From Sphingomonas sp. PR090111-T3T-6A (GTDB lineage Bacteria > Pseudomonadota > Alphaproteobacteria > Sphingomonadales > Sphingomonadaceae): a stretch of 64,000 nucleotides of DNA. Positions 16,276 to 27,000 of the stretch are shown one piece after another (the first letter of the stretch is position 1; each line of letters opens with the position of its first letter). A program made the translations under genes and the position numbers. The notes under the pieces are model-generated. The model did no database searches. It was not told where the DNA came from and saw only the letters and a program-made list of their open reading frames with translations. The stretch is taken from positions 1 to 64,000 of the forward strand of contig NZ_AORL01000004.1 in assembly GCF_000383095.1 (NCBI RefSeq), read 5' to 3'.

Positions 16276-19059
16276 ATGCGGACATGGAAGGGTTTGACGG
16301 GGAGCGCGCTCGCGCTCGTCGCGGCGCCGGCCTGGGCTGAGGAGGCGCCGCAGAGCGCCCCGCAGCCGATGGCCTCGGCCGGCGAGGAGGTGGTCAACGC
16401 TTCCGATATCATCGTGACGGCGACGCGGCGTGCCAGCCGCCTGTCCGACGTGCCGATCGCCGTCTCCGCGATCACGCCGGAGACGCTGCGCAACAGCGGC
16501 GCGACCGACATCCGCCAGCTCACCCAGGTGGCGCCGTCGCTGCTGGTTTCCTCGACCACCTCGGAAGCCGGCGCGGGCGGCGCGCGCATCCGCGGCGTCG
16601 GCACGGTGGGCGACAATCCCGGCCTCGAAAGCTCGGTCGCGACCTTCATCGACGGCGTCTACCGCAATCGCGCGGGCGTGGCGCTCACCGAACTTGGGCC
16701 GATCGACCATGTCGAGGTGCTGCGCGGGCCGCAGGGCACGCTGTTCGGGCGCAACGCCTCGGCGGGGCTCATCAGCATCACCACCGCGATGCCCCGCGAC
16801 CGTTTCGGCGGCTATGCCGAGGGAAGCTACGGCAATTATGACACTTACCGCTTCGCCGGCGGCATCACCGGGCCGATCGGAGACAGCGGCGTCGATTACC
16901 GGCTCGACGGCGTCTACAACCATCGCGACGGCTTTCTGAAGGACGTGATCTCGGGCCGGCGGGTGAACGACCGCGACCGCTATCTGATCCGGGGCAAGCT
17001 GCGCTACCAGCCGAGCGATGCGCTCTCGATCCTGCTGATCGGCGATTACAGCCGCCAGAACGAGGAATGCTGCGCGGCCGTCTATCTGCCCACCCGCAAC
17101 GCAACGCGCACCGCCGACGGCAGCCTCGTCATCACGCCCTCCACGATCGCGGCGCTGGAGGAGAGCATCCACTCCAACGTGCCCGGCGCGGGCAATGGCC
17201 AGATCCTCGACGACCCTTATGCGCGCCGCGTCGCGATCACGCCGGGGCGGAATTATCTGTCGCGGGTGAACGACGGCGGCGGATCGGTGCAGGCCGATTA
17301 TGATTTCGGCGGCGCGAAGCTCACCTCGATCACCGCCTATCGCGTCAACAAATACACCAGCGGGCAGGATTCGGATTTCAACAATCTCGACCTGCTCTAT
17401 CGCGCGGGCGACGGCGGGCGCTTTACCCGCTTCAGGACCTTCACGCAGGAGCTGCGGCTTCAGGGCTCGGCCTTCCGCGACAGGCTCGACTGGCTGGTGG
17501 GCGGCTATTATGGCGACGAGCGCCTCGCCACCCACGACAATCTCTCCTTCGGCGCGGACTACGATCAATATGCGACGAAGCTCGGCGCGGCACTGCTGGG
17601 GCAGCAGGTGCCGGCGCTCGGCCAGCTCTTCGGCGCGACCGGCTTCGCCAACCTCAAGGGCTTCGCGCAGGGCTTCGCGGCATCGCAGCTCGGCGGCCTG
17701 CCCCCGGCGGTGGTCAACCAGATCGCCGGCGCCATCGCGGCACAGGTGCAGAACGTCACCATGGCCGGCACCGGCGACCGCGACATCTTCAACCAGCGCG
17801 ACCGCAACTATGCGATCTTCACGCACGACATCCTGCATCTGACCGACCGGCTCTCGCTGACGCTCGGCGCGCGCTACACCTGGGATCGCAAGCATCTCGA
17901 CGCCTCGCTCGAGAGCACGACCCCGTGCGGCGCCTATTCCGCGAACATCGCCCGGTTGCGGGCACTGGCGGCGTCGGGCGCGCTCGGCAGCGCGTCCGCG
18001 CTGGCCACCGCGCTGGCCGACCAGATCCTGACCCCGCTCGGCGCGCTGCCCTGCGTCATCAATTCGGTGAGCGGCGATTTCTCGGGCCACCGGCACGAGG
18101 GCGAATGGTCCGGCACGGCGGTCCTGAGCTACAAGCCGACCGACCGGCTGATGGGCTATGCGAGCTATGCGCGCGGCTACAAGGCGGGCGGCTTCAACCT
18201 CGATCGCGCGCCCTTCTTCAACCCCGGAACGCTGACCGCGCTGCCGACGAACAACCTCTCCATCCTGCAATTCCAGCCGGAGAAGGTGGACGCCTTCGAG
18301 GTCGGCACCAAATATCGCGGGCGCGGCTTCGACATCAACGTCGCGGGCTTCTACCAGCTCTTCAAGAGCTTCCAGCTCAACACCTTCAACGGCACCGCCT
18401 TCTTCGTCACCGACATACGCGGCTGCAAGGACGATCTCGGCACCACCGATCAGGACCAGATCGCCGGCAATTCGCAATGCGCCAGCGAGGAGTCCGGCGT
18501 CACGTCGAAGGGCGTCGAGATCGAGGCCTTCCTCTATCCCGCGCCGGACTTCACCGTCTCGGCGGGCTTCACGCTGGCCGACACCCGCTATCGCCACAAT
18601 CTCGCCGGCACGCCGGACATCAACGGCAACAATGCGCTCCAGCCGGCGCTGTCGCTGCTGCCGGGCGGGCGGCTGTCGCTTTCCTCGCTCTACACGGTGA
18701 CGGGCTCGGCGCAGTGGACGCCGCCGGTCGGCCGTCTGCGCGGGCTCCTCTACGCGGACTTCCGCTACACCTCCGAGATGAACACCGGCTCCGATCTGTT
18801 CAGCGAGAAGGAGCAGCCCGGCACGATGGTCATCAACGCCCGCATCGGCCTCGGCGCGGCGGACCGGAGCTGGAGCATCGAGGGCTGGGTGCAGAATCTG
18901 TTCAACGTGAACTACGAACAGGTCGCGTTCAATTCGCCCACACAGGGCGGGAACGTCTCGGCGGCGCAGCTCTCGGCCGGGCAGACCGCGACCCAGCTCT
19001 ACAGCAGCTTCCTCGCCGAGCCGCGCACCTTCGGGCTCACGCTCCGCAAGACATTCTGA
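16276..19059 (+). CDS. TonB-dependent outer-membrane receptor
   Basis: A 927-residue outer-membrane transporter. Signal peptide to about residue 21 (PAWAEE), TonB-box-like DIIVTATRR (about 44-52), plug domain with IDHVEVLRGPQGTLFGRNASAG, then the beta-barrel, ending in Phe (LRKTF) as expected for BAM-dependent insertion. There is no N-terminal STN signalling domain: the plug follows the signal peptide almost directly. A Cys-containing barrel loop region (CCAAV; later CGAY, CVIN, CKDD, QCAS) suggests disulphides in extracellular loops. The ligand is unknown. ATG 16276 follows a GGGGAG. Confidence 0.92.
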   Translation: MRTWKGLTGSALALVAAPAWAEEAPQSAPQPMASAGEEVVNASDIIVTATRRASRLSDVPIAVSAITPETLRNSGATDIRQLTQVAPSLLVSSTTSEAGAGGARIRGVGTVGDNPGLESSVATFIDGVYRNRAGVALTELGPIDHVEVLRGPQGTLFGRNASAGLISITTAMPRDRFGGYAEGSYGNYDTYRFAGGITGPIGDSGVDYRLDGVYNHRDGFLKDVISGRRVNDRDRYLIRGKLRYQPSDALSILLIGDYSRQNEECCAAVYLPTRNATRTADGSLVITPSTIAALEESIHSNVPGAGNGQILDDPYARRVAITPGRNYLSRVNDGGGSVQADYDFGGAKLTSITAYRVNKYTSGQDSDFNNLDLLYRAGDGGRFTRFRTFTQELRLQGSAFRDRLDWLVGGYYGDERLATHDNLSFGADYDQYATKLGAALLGQQVPALGQLFGATGFANLKGFAQGFAASQLGGLPPAVVNQIAGAIAAQVQNVTMAGTGDRDIFNQRDRNYAIFTHDILHLTDRLSLTLGARYTWDRKHLDASLESTTPCGAYSANIARLRALAASGALGSASALATALADQILTPLGALPCVINSVSGDFSGHRHEGEWSGTAVLSYKPTDRLMGYASYARGYKAGGFNLDRAPFFNPGTLTALPTNNLSILQFQPEKVDAFEVGTKYRGRGFDINVAGFYQLFKSFQLNTFNGTAFFVTDIRGCKDDLGTTDQDQIAGNSQCASEESGVTSKGVEIEAFLYPAPDFTVSAGFTLADTRYRHNLAGTPDINGNNALQPALSLLPGGRLSLSSLYTVTGSAQWTPPVGRLRGLLYADFRYTSEMNTGSDLFSEKEQPGTMVINARIGLGAADRSWSIEGWVQNLFNVNYEQVAFNSPTQGGNVSAAQLSAGQTATQLYSSFLAEPRTFGLTLRKTF

Positions 19060-19139
19060 CCGCGAGCGCCCGCCCTTTGGGGCCGATTGCCTTGCGGCGG
19101 GGCGGGCGTATCATGGCCGGAAAAGATGAGGAGAGAGCG

Positions 19140-20810
19140 ATGCCGCTGCGTTTCGCGGAGCGGGCCGAGGAGGCCTATTCCTTCCCTTTGACCATCGGCC
19201 ATCTGCTCGATGCCGCGCTGACGACGTCCGCCGATCAGGAGATCGTCTATCGCGACCAGCTCCGCTTCACCTATCGCGAGCTGCGCCGGCGCATCGGCCG
19301 CCTTGCCTCGCTGCTCACCGGTCTCGGCGCGGACGAGGGCATGACCATCGGCGTGATGGACTGGGACAGCCATCGCTATCTGGAGGCCTATTTCGCGATC
19401 CCGATGATGGGCGCGGTGCTCCAGACGGTGAATGTCCGCCTCTCGCCGCAGCAGGTCGCCTATACGCTGAACCATGCCTCGGCCGAGATATTGCTCGTCC
19501 ATCACGACTTCTTCCCGCTCGTCGACGCGATCCTGCCGGCGCTGCCGAAGGTGAAGGCGGTGGTGGCGATTATGGACGGCACCGACGGCCCGCTCCCGGC
19601 TTATGCGAAGGGGGAATATGAGGCGCTGTCGGCCGCCGCCTCGCCCGACTATCCGTTCCGCGATTTCGACGAGAACGCGATCGCGACGACCTTCTACACG
19701 ACGGGCACCACCGGCAATCCCAAGGGCGTGGCGTTCAGCCATCGCCAGCTCGTGCTGCACACGCTCGCCTGCAACGCGCCCTTCGGCGTCACCCGTCAGC
19801 GCGGGCTCGGCATCGAGGACGTCTATATGCCGCTCACCCCGATGTTCCACGTCCATGCCTGGGGTGTTCCCTATATCGCCACCATGCTGGGGCTGAAGCA
19901 GGTTTATCCGGGCCGCTACGAGCCGGGCATGCTCCTGAAGCTCCGCGCGCAGGAGGGCGTGAGCTTCTCGCATTGCGTGCCGACCATCCTCCAGATGCTG
20001 CTCGCCGGGGCCGGCCAGACGGGCGCGGACCTCTCCGGCTGGTTCATGATCATCGGCGGCTCGGCACTGACCCCGGCGCTCTATCTGGAGGCGCGCCGGC
20101 ACGGCATGGAGCTGGTGGCGGGCTATGGCATGTCGGAGACGGCGCCGACGCTCTCGATCGCCCGCCGCCGGCGCGGGGGCGAGGCGAGCCCGGAGGCCGA
20201 CGCGGCGGCGCTCACCATGGCGGGCGTGCCGGTGCCGCTGGTCTCGGTGCGGATCGTCGGCGAGGGCATGGCGGACATCCCCGCCGACGGCCGGTCGCGC
20301 GGCGAGCTGGTGGTCCGCGCGCCGTGGCTCACCCAGGGCTATACCGGGGATGCCGAAGCCTCGCAGGCGCTGTGGCGCGGCGGCTGGCTCCACACGCAGG
20401 ATGTCGCGAGCCTCGACCCGCAAGGCCATATCCAGATCCGCGACCGGCTGAAGGACGTCGTAAAGACCGGCGGCGAGTGGATCTGCTCGCTCACCATCGA
20501 GGAATTGCTGGCGGGCGTGAAGGGCGTGGCCGAGGTCGCGGTGATCGGCGTGCCCGACGCGCGCTGGGGCGAGCGGCCGATTGCCGTCGCGGTGGCGCGC
20601 GCCGGCGCCGCGCCGACGCTGGCGGGGTTCAACGCGCCGCTGGAAGAGGCGGTCGAGGCGGGCATGATCAGCCGCTACGCGCTGCTCGACCGGCTGGAGC
20701 TGGTCGACGCGATGCCCAAGACGAGCGTCGGCAAGATCGACAAGAAGGCGCTGCGTGCCCGCTTCGCCGCGCCCTCCGAATCGAAGGTGACGATGACGGT
20801 GAAGGCCTAG
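19140..20810 (+). CDS. Fatty acid/aryl CoA ligase (AMP-binding)
   Basis: ATP-dependent acyl-CoA synthetase, 556 residues. Adenylation motif TTGTTGNPKGVAFSH (about 190-205), GYGMSET, the hinge region RDRLKDVVKTGGEW, and the catalytic lysine region PKTSVGKIDKKAL near the C-terminus. GAGGAGAG lies just before ATG 19140. It resembles medium/long-chain fatty acid ligases of sphingomonads. Its stop codon overlaps the stop of the convergent LysR gene through a shared CTAG. Confidence 0.9.
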   Translation: MPLRFAERAEEAYSFPLTIGHLLDAALTTSADQEIVYRDQLRFTYRELRRRIGRLASLLTGLGADEGMTIGVMDWDSHRYLEAYFAIPMMGAVLQTVNVRLSPQQVAYTLNHASAEILLVHHDFFPLVDAILPALPKVKAVVAIMDGTDGPLPAYAKGEYEALSAAASPDYPFRDFDENAIATTFYTTGTTGNPKGVAFSHRQLVLHTLACNAPFGVTRQRGLGIEDVYMPLTPMFHVHAWGVPYIATMLGLKQVYPGRYEPGMLLKLRAQEGVSFSHCVPTILQMLLAGAGQTGADLSGWFMIIGGSALTPALYLEARRHGMELVAGYGMSETAPTLSIARRRRGGEASPEADAAALTMAGVPVPLVSVRIVGEGMADIPADGRSRGELVVRAPWLTQGYTGDAEASQALWRGGWLHTQDVASLDPQGHIQIRDRLKDVVKTGGEWICSLTIEELLAGVKGVAEVAVIGVPDARWGERPIAVAVARAGAAPTLAGFNAPLEEAVEAGMISRYALLDRLELVDAMPKTSVGKIDKKALRARFAAPSESKVTMTVKA

Positions 20811-21700
20811 CGTTCCCAGGGCGGGGCCGGATCATACAGCTCCGTCAGATGGGCGAGATAGGAGCGCAGCGCCGCCGGCAGCGGCTCGGCGCGGGCATGG
20901 ACGGCATAGATGCCGACGTCGCTCGCGCCCTGCCAGTCGGGCAGGATGCGCCGCAGCGCGCCCGAGGCCAGCTCGTCGCCCACATCCCATGTCGAGCGCA
21001 GCGCGATGCCGACACCCGCCAGCGCCAGCTCGCGCACCACCTCACTGGAATTGGTGAGGACATGGCTCTCCACGTCGAGCGTGCGGCGGGCGTGCACGCT
21101 CTCCAGCCGCCACGGCGTCTGGTTCGAGGCGGCGAGCAGGCGGTGGCCGGCAAGAGCGCGGAGCGAGGCGGGCGTGCCGTGCCGCTCCAGATAGGCGGGC
21201 GCGGCGCACAGCACGCGGCGGTTGGGCGCGAGCAGCCTTGCCGTTAGCCCGGATCCCTGCGCCGTCGCGGTGATGCGGAGCGCCACGTCCACCCGCTCGG
21301 CGAGCAGATCGGTGAAGCCGTCGTCGAGCAGCAGCTCGACCTGCACCGCCGGATGGCGTTCGAGGAAGGCGGGCAGGCGCGGCGCGACGTGCAGCCGGCC
21401 GAAGGAGGTGGGCGCCGCGATCCGCAGCAGCCCGCTCGGAGCTTCGGCGCGGCCGGCGACACGCGCCTCGGCCGCCTCCATCGCGGCGAGGATGGCGCGG
21501 ACATCCTCATGGAAGACGCGCCCCGCCTCGGTGGTGGTGAGCCGCCGCGTGGTGCGGTGGATCAGCCGCGCGCCGAGGCTCGCCTCCAGCGCCGCCAGCC
21601 GCTTGGAAGCCGCCGCCGGAGAGAGGCCCAGCTCGCGCCCCGCCGCCGACAGGCTGCCGAGATCGACGATGCGGGCGAACAGCCGATAGTCCCGATCCAT
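20807..21700 (-). CDS. LysR-family transcriptional regulator
   Basis: A 297-residue regulator. N-terminal winged helix-turn-helix (DYRLFARIVDLGSLSAAGRELGLSPAAASKRLAALE), then a linker helix and a substrate-binding domain. It starts 99 bases from and divergent to malate synthase G, so it may control that gene; no effector can be assigned. An upstream in-frame ATG at 21739 would extend it by 13 residues into the shared promoter region and is less likely. Confidence 0.88.
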   Translation of the reverse strand: MDRDYRLFARIVDLGSLSAAGRELGLSPAAASKRLAALEASLGARLIHRTTRRLTTTEAGRVFHEDVRAILAAMEAAEARVAGRAEAPSGLLRIAAPTSFGRLHVAPRLPAFLERHPAVQVELLLDDGFTDLLAERVDVALRITATAQGSGLTARLLAPNRRVLCAAPAYLERHGTPASLRALAGHRLLAASNQTPWRLESVHARRTLDVESHVLTNSSEVVRELALAGVGIALRSTWDVGDELASGALRRILPDWQGASDVGIYAVHARAEPLPAALRSYLAHLTELYDPAPPWER

Positions 21701-21799
21701 GCGCGATTGTTTCCCTGAGCGATCAAATGCATTGAACAATTTCCGTCTAATGATGCAATCCCGCCTGCGCTATGATCGGTGTCGCCGAGAGGAGAGATC
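21701..21799. promoter_or_regulatory. Divergent lysR-glcB promoter region
   Basis: The 99-base gap holds a small dyad ATTG-AA-CAAT (21731-21740) and a TATGAT (21771-21776) that could be a -10 element for glcB. A divergent LysR gene with a dyad in the gap is the usual LysR operator arrangement, but I cannot fix a T-N11-A site with confidence. Confidence 0.35.
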
Positions 21800-23920
21800 A
21801 TGACCGACACGATCATCGACAGCCAGAGGATCGACCGCGCCGGCCTCGCCGTGGCCCCGCCGCTGGCGCGCTTCATCGAGGAACAGGCGCTGCCCGGCAC
21901 GGGCATCGAGGCGGATGCCTTCTGGGCGGGCGTGGCCGGCCTCTTCGCCCGCTTCGCGCCTGAAAACGCGGTTCTGCTCGCCAAGCGTGACGATCTTCAG
22001 GCGCGGATCGACGCCTGGCACGAGGCGCGTGTCGGCCAGCGGGTCGATGCGGCGGCCTATCAGGCCTTTCTGCGCGAGATCGGTTATCTCGCCCCCGAGC
22101 CCGCGCCCTTCACGATCGAGACCGGCCCGGTCGATCCCGAGGTGGCGACGCTGGCCGGACCTCAGCTCGTCGTTCCCGTGCTCAACGCGCGTTTCCTGCT
22201 CAACGCCGCCAATGCGCGCTGGGGCAGCCTCTATGACGCGCTCTACGGCACCGATGCGCTGGGCTCGCTGCCGCCTGCCGGTGGCTACGATGCGAAGCGC
22301 GGGGCGGACGTCGTCGCCCGCGCCAAGACCTTCCTCGACGAGGCGGTACCGCTGGCCGAAGGCTCATGGGCCGATTTCGCGGGTGGCGAGCCGGTGCTGG
22401 CCGATCCCTCGCAGCTCGTCGGGCGCGCGGGGGACACGCTGCTCTTCCGTCACCACGGTCTGCATATCGAGCTGGTGATCGACCGCGCCCATCCCATCGG
22501 CCGCACCGATCCGGCGGGCATCGCCGACGTCCTGCTCGAATCCGCGCTCAGCACGATCGTCGACCTGGAGGACTCGATCGCGGCGGTCGATGCCGGGGAC
22601 AAGGTCGCGGCCTATGCCAATTGGCTCGGGCTGATGAAGGGCGATCTGGAGGCGCGCTTCGACAAGGGCGGCCACGCGATGACCCGCGCGCTGGAGCCCG
22701 ACCGCCGCTATGCCGCGCCCGATGGCTCGACGCTGGAGCTGCCCGGCCGCGCGCTGCTTTTCGTGCGCAATGTCGGCCATCTGATGACGACGCCCGCGCT
22801 GCTCCTCCCCGACGGATCGGAGGCGCCGGAGGGCATTCTCGACGGCATCGTCACCTCGCTGATCGCGCTGCACGATCTTCAGGGGCAGGGCCGTTTTCGC
22901 AACAGCCGGGCGGGCTCGATCTATATCGTGAAGCCCAAGATGCACGGGCCGGAAGAGGCCGGCTTCACCGATCGCCTGTTCGATGGAATCGAGGATCTGC
23001 TCGGCCTCGCGCGCCACACGATCAAGGTCGGCGTGATGGACGAGGAGCGGCGGACGTCGGCCAATCTCGCCGCCTGCATCGCGGCGGTGAAGGGGCGCAT
23101 CGTCTTCATCAACACCGGCTTCCTCGATCGCACCGGCGACGAGATCCACACCTCGATGCGGGCCGGCGCGATGATCCGCAAGGGCGCGATGAAGGCTTCA
23201 GCCTGGATCGGCGCCTATGAGAAGCGCAATGTCGCGATCGGGCTCGCCTGTGGCCTTTCGGGGCGGGCGCAGATCGGCAAGGGCATGTGGGCCGCGCCCG
23301 ATCGCATGGCCGACATGCTGGCGCAGAAGGGCGGCCACCCGATGTCCGGCGCGACCACCGCCTGGGTGCCCTCGCCGACCGCCGCGACGCTGCACGCGAT
23401 GCACTATCACGTCGTCGATGTCGCGGCCCGGCAGAAGGCGGTGGCGGCCGAGCCGGTGCCGTCGCTCGACGCGCTGCTGACGATCCCCTTGGCCGAGGGA
23501 CGCAACTGGTCCCGCCAGGAGATCGCCGAGGAACTGGACAACAACGCGCAGGGCATCCTCGGCTATGTCGTGCGCTGGGTGGATCAGGGTGTCGGCTGCT
23601 CCAAGGTGCCCGACATCCACGACATCGGCCTGATGGAGGACCGCGCGACGCTGCGCATCTCGTCGCAGCATATGGCGAACTGGCTGCTCCACGGCGTCGC
23701 AAGCGAGGCCGAGGTGGATGCCGCCTTCCGCCGCATGGCCGCCAAGGTGGACGCGCAGAATGCGGGAGATCCGGCGTATCGACCGATGGCAGGGCGCGAG
23801 ACGGAGAGCCTCGCATTCCAGGCAGCGCGTGCGCTGGTGTTCGAGGGGCTCACCCAGCCCAATGGCTATACGGAGCCGCTCCTTCACCGCTTCCGCCAGA
23901 GGGTGAAGCAGGAGGGATGA
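21800..23920 (+). CDS. glcB: Malate synthase G
   Basis: Condenses glyoxylate with acetyl-CoA to malate (glyoxylate/glycolate use). 706 residues, the normal size of the monomeric G isoform. Recognisable blocks: [30 protein letters not shown], the active-site stretch [42 protein letters not shown] and [22 protein letters not shown] 21800 has GAGAGGAGAG in front. A 13-bp hairpin terminator follows at 23972. Confidence 0.96.
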   Translation: MTDTIIDSQRIDRAGLAVAPPLARFIEEQALPGTGIEADAFWAGVAGLFARFAPENAVLLAKRDDLQARIDAWHEARVGQRVDAAAYQAFLREIGYLAPEPAPFTIETGPVDPEVATLAGPQLVVPVLNARFLLNAANARWGSLYDALYGTDALGSLPPAGGYDAKRGADVVARAKTFLDEAVPLAEGSWADFAGGEPVLADPSQLVGRAGDTLLFRHHGLHIELVIDRAHPIGRTDPAGIADVLLESALSTIVDLEDSIAAVDAGDKVAAYANWLGLMKGDLEARFDKGGHAMTRALEPDRRYAAPDGSTLELPGRALLFVRNVGHLMTTPALLLPDGSEAPEGILDGIVTSLIALHDLQGQGRFRNSRAGSIYIVKPKMHGPEEAGFTDRLFDGIEDLLGLARHTIKVGVMDEERRTSANLAACIAAVKGRIVFINTGFLDRTGDEIHTSMRAGAMIRKGAMKASAWIGAYEKRNVAIGLACGLSGRAQIGKGMWAAPDRMADMLAQKGGHPMSGATTAWVPSPTAATLHAMHYHVVDVAARQKAVAAEPVPSLDALLTIPLAEGRNWSRQEIAEELDNNAQGILGYVVRWVDQGVGCSKVPDIHDIGLMEDRATLRISSQHMANWLLHGVASEAEVDAAFRRMAAKVDAQNAGDPAYRPMAGRETESLAFQAARALVFEGLTQPNGYTEPLLHRFRQRVKQEG

Positions 23921-23971
23921 CGTTGACGAAGTTGACACAAGTGACGGAAGAATCCCGTCACCGTCGTTGAG

Positions 23972-24007
23972 AAAGACCATGCCGCCCGGAAGGACGGCAT
24001 GGTCTTT
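23972..24007. terminator. Hairpin terminator between glcB and dnaE2
   Basis: Arms AAAGACCATGCCG (23972-23984) and CGGCATGGTCTTT (23995-24007) form a perfect 13-bp stem with a 10-base loop; TTT closes the + strand arm and AAA the other. It lies between convergent glcB and dnaE2, so it can serve both strands. Confidence 0.75.
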
Positions 24008-24074
24008 CGTGGCAGAGGAAATCCCACATTGGAAGGGCGGCCGAAATCGCTATCAGGTTCAGCCATCCTTCCCC

Positions 24075-27000
24075 TCAATGAAAATCCCGTGACTTCGGGA
24101 TGATCCGCACGTCGCGCGGATGGCGGGCGCGGGGGATGGGGATGATGGGAGCTGCCTCGCCCAACCCATCCAGAAGCGCGCTCAGGTCCACGATGCGGTT
24201 CGCCATCAGGTGGGTCACGCCTTCACTGCGCTGCACCTCACCCTCCGCCTGCATCAGCCGCGCGGCCATCAGCGGGCGGCGATAGCGTTCGAACAAGCGC
24301 GCCCAGAGCAGGATGTTCACGATCCCCGTCTCGTCCTCCAGCGTCGCGAAGATGGCGTTGCCCTTGCCCGGCCGCTGACGAACCAGCACCACGCCCGCCA
24401 CCTTCACCCGCGCGCCGTTCTTCGCCTCCTCCAGCTCCTCGCTGCTGAGGATGCCCCGGCGGCGGAGCGTCGCGCGCAGGAACTGGATCGGGTGCGCCTT
24501 CAGGGAGAGCCGGGTGGTCTGATAGTCGGCGGTGACATGCTCGGCGAGCGGCATGGCAGGGAGCGCCACATCGGGCTCGTCGGCCAGCTCGCGGGCGCGG
24601 GCGGCGGCGAAGAGTGGCAGCTCGGCCGAGGCCGGCATCCGCCGCACCTCCCACGCCGCCTCACGTCGCGGCAGATCGAGCGACCGGCACGCATCCGCAT
24701 CCGCCAGCAAACGGAGCGCGCGGGCGGGGAGCGCCATCGTCTCCTCGCCTTCGCCGCGCGGAACCCGCACGCGCCGGCCCAGCTCCTCGATGCCGGCGAA
24801 GGGGCCGTTCGCCGCGCGCTCGGCGGCGATGGCGTGGCCCCAATCCTCGCGGAAGCCGTCGATCTGGCGGAAGCCGAGGCGCAGCGCATGGCCCTTGTCG
24901 AGGCGGTGCCGGGCCGCGCCCCACGTCCAACGGGTGTGGACAGGGCCATCGGCAGCGCCGGCTTCGAGGTTGTTGTCCCAGGCGCTGTGGTTGACGTCGA
25001 TCGCGCGGACCTCGACGCTGTGCTCCTGCGCGTCGCGGACGATCTGGGCAGGGGCGTAGAAGCCCATCGGCTGCGCATTGAGCAAGGCGGCCGCGAACAC
25101 CGCCGGATGGATGCATTTGAGCCAGGCCGAGACATAGACCAGCAATGCGAAGGAGATGGCGTGGCTTTCGGGGAAGCCATAGCTGCCGAAGCCCTTGATC
25201 TGATTGTAGCAACGCTGGGCGAAATCGCGCTCATAGCCGCGCGCGGCCATGCCCTCGATCATCTTCGTCTCGAAATCGCCGATCGTGCCGACATTGCGGA
25301 ACGTCGCCATCGCGCGGCGAAGACGGTTGGCCTCGTCGGGGGTGAAGCCGGCCGCGATGATCGCGAGCTTCATCGCCTGCTCCTGAAAGAGCGGCACGCC
25401 GAAGGTGCCGCCGAGCACGTCATGGAGTTCTTTCGGATCGTGCGGCGGTGCCGGTTCGGGAAACTCGAACGGCTGCTTCTTGAGGCGATATTCGGCCCGC
25501 CGCTGAAGATAGGGATGCACCATGTCGCCCTCGATCGGGCCGGGGCGCACGATCGCCACCTGTATGGCGAGATCATAGAAGCACTCCGGCCTGAGGCGCG
25601 GCAGCATGTTGATCTGGGCGCGGCTCTCAACCTGGAAGACGCCGATGCTGTCGCCGGTGCAGAGCATGTCGTACACCGCCGGCGCATTCTGTGGCACGGT
25701 GGCGAGCGTGAGATCGCCGAGGCCGTGTGCGCGCATCAGGTCGAACGCCTTGCGGATGCAGGTGAGCATGCCCAGCGCCAGCACGTCGACCTTCATCAGG
25801 CCGAGCGCATCGATATCGTCCTTGTCCCATTCGATGAAGGTGCGGTCGTCCATCGCGGCGTTGTGGATCGGCACCAGCTCGTCCAGCCGCCCCTGCGTCA
25901 GCACGAAGCCGCCGACATGCTGCGAGAGGTGGCGCGGCGCGTGGAGGAGCTGGCCGACGATCCAGTGCAGCCGCGCGAGTTCGGGTGCTTGCGGATCGAA
26001 GCCGGCATCGGTGAAGCGGCGGCCCTCCATGCGGCCGGCATAGCTGCCCCACACCATGCCGGTGAGCCGCGCGGTCACGTCTTCGGAGAGGCCGAGCACC
26101 TTGCCCACTTCGCGCACCGCGCTCTTCGGGCGATAATGGATGACGGTGGCGGCGATGCCGGCGCGGTGGCGGCCGTAGCGTTCGTAGATGTGCTGGATCA
26201 CCTCCTCGCGCCGCTCATGCTCGAAATCGACGTCGATATCAGGCGGCTCGTTGCGCTCGGCCGAGACGAAGCGCGAGAAGAGCAGGTTGAACTCGGCCGG
26301 ATCGACCGAGGTGATGCCGAGACAATAGCACACCGCCGAATTGGCCGCCGATCCGCGCCCCTGACACAGGATCGGCGGATCGAGCGAACGCGCATATTTC
26401 ACCGCGTCATAAACGGTGAGGAAATAATAGGCGTAGTTGCGCTTGCGGATGATGGCGAACTCTTCGTCCAGCAGCGTGCGCACCTTGTCCGGAATGCCAT
26501 CCGGATAGCGCTTCTGCGCCAGCCGCCAGGTCTCATGCTCCAGCCAGGCCTGTGGCTCCCAGCCTTCGGGGACGGGCTCGTGCGGATATTCATATTGAAG
26601 CTGATCGAGCGTGAAGCGGATGCGGCCGAGGATATCGGCCCAGCTGTCGATCGCCGCCGGAGCCTGCCGAAACAGCCGCGCCATCTCGGCGGCCGGCTTC
26701 AGGTGGCGCTCGGCATTGGCGAGGAGGCGGGTGCCGGCCTGCGCGATGGTCGTGCCCTCACGGATGCAGGTGACGATATCGTGGAGCGGGCGATGCTCGG
26801 GCGTCGCATAGAGCGCGTCGGTGGTGGCGAGGAGGGGGATGCCGGTGCGCGCCGACAGCGCCTGAAGCCGCGCGAGGCGGCGCTGATCGTCACCGCGCCG
26901 CGCCATGGTGGCGGCGATCCACAGCGGCGCGTGGCGGGCGAGGCGGCGGAGCAGGAACTCGTGGCTCTCGTCGGCCAGCGCGATCAGCAGCAGGCCGTCC

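Noticed and set aside
15550-18597. 1015-codon antisense ORF opposite sigma, FecR-like and TonB receptor genes
   Set aside because: Shadow frame spanning three genes with clear motifs on the + strand.
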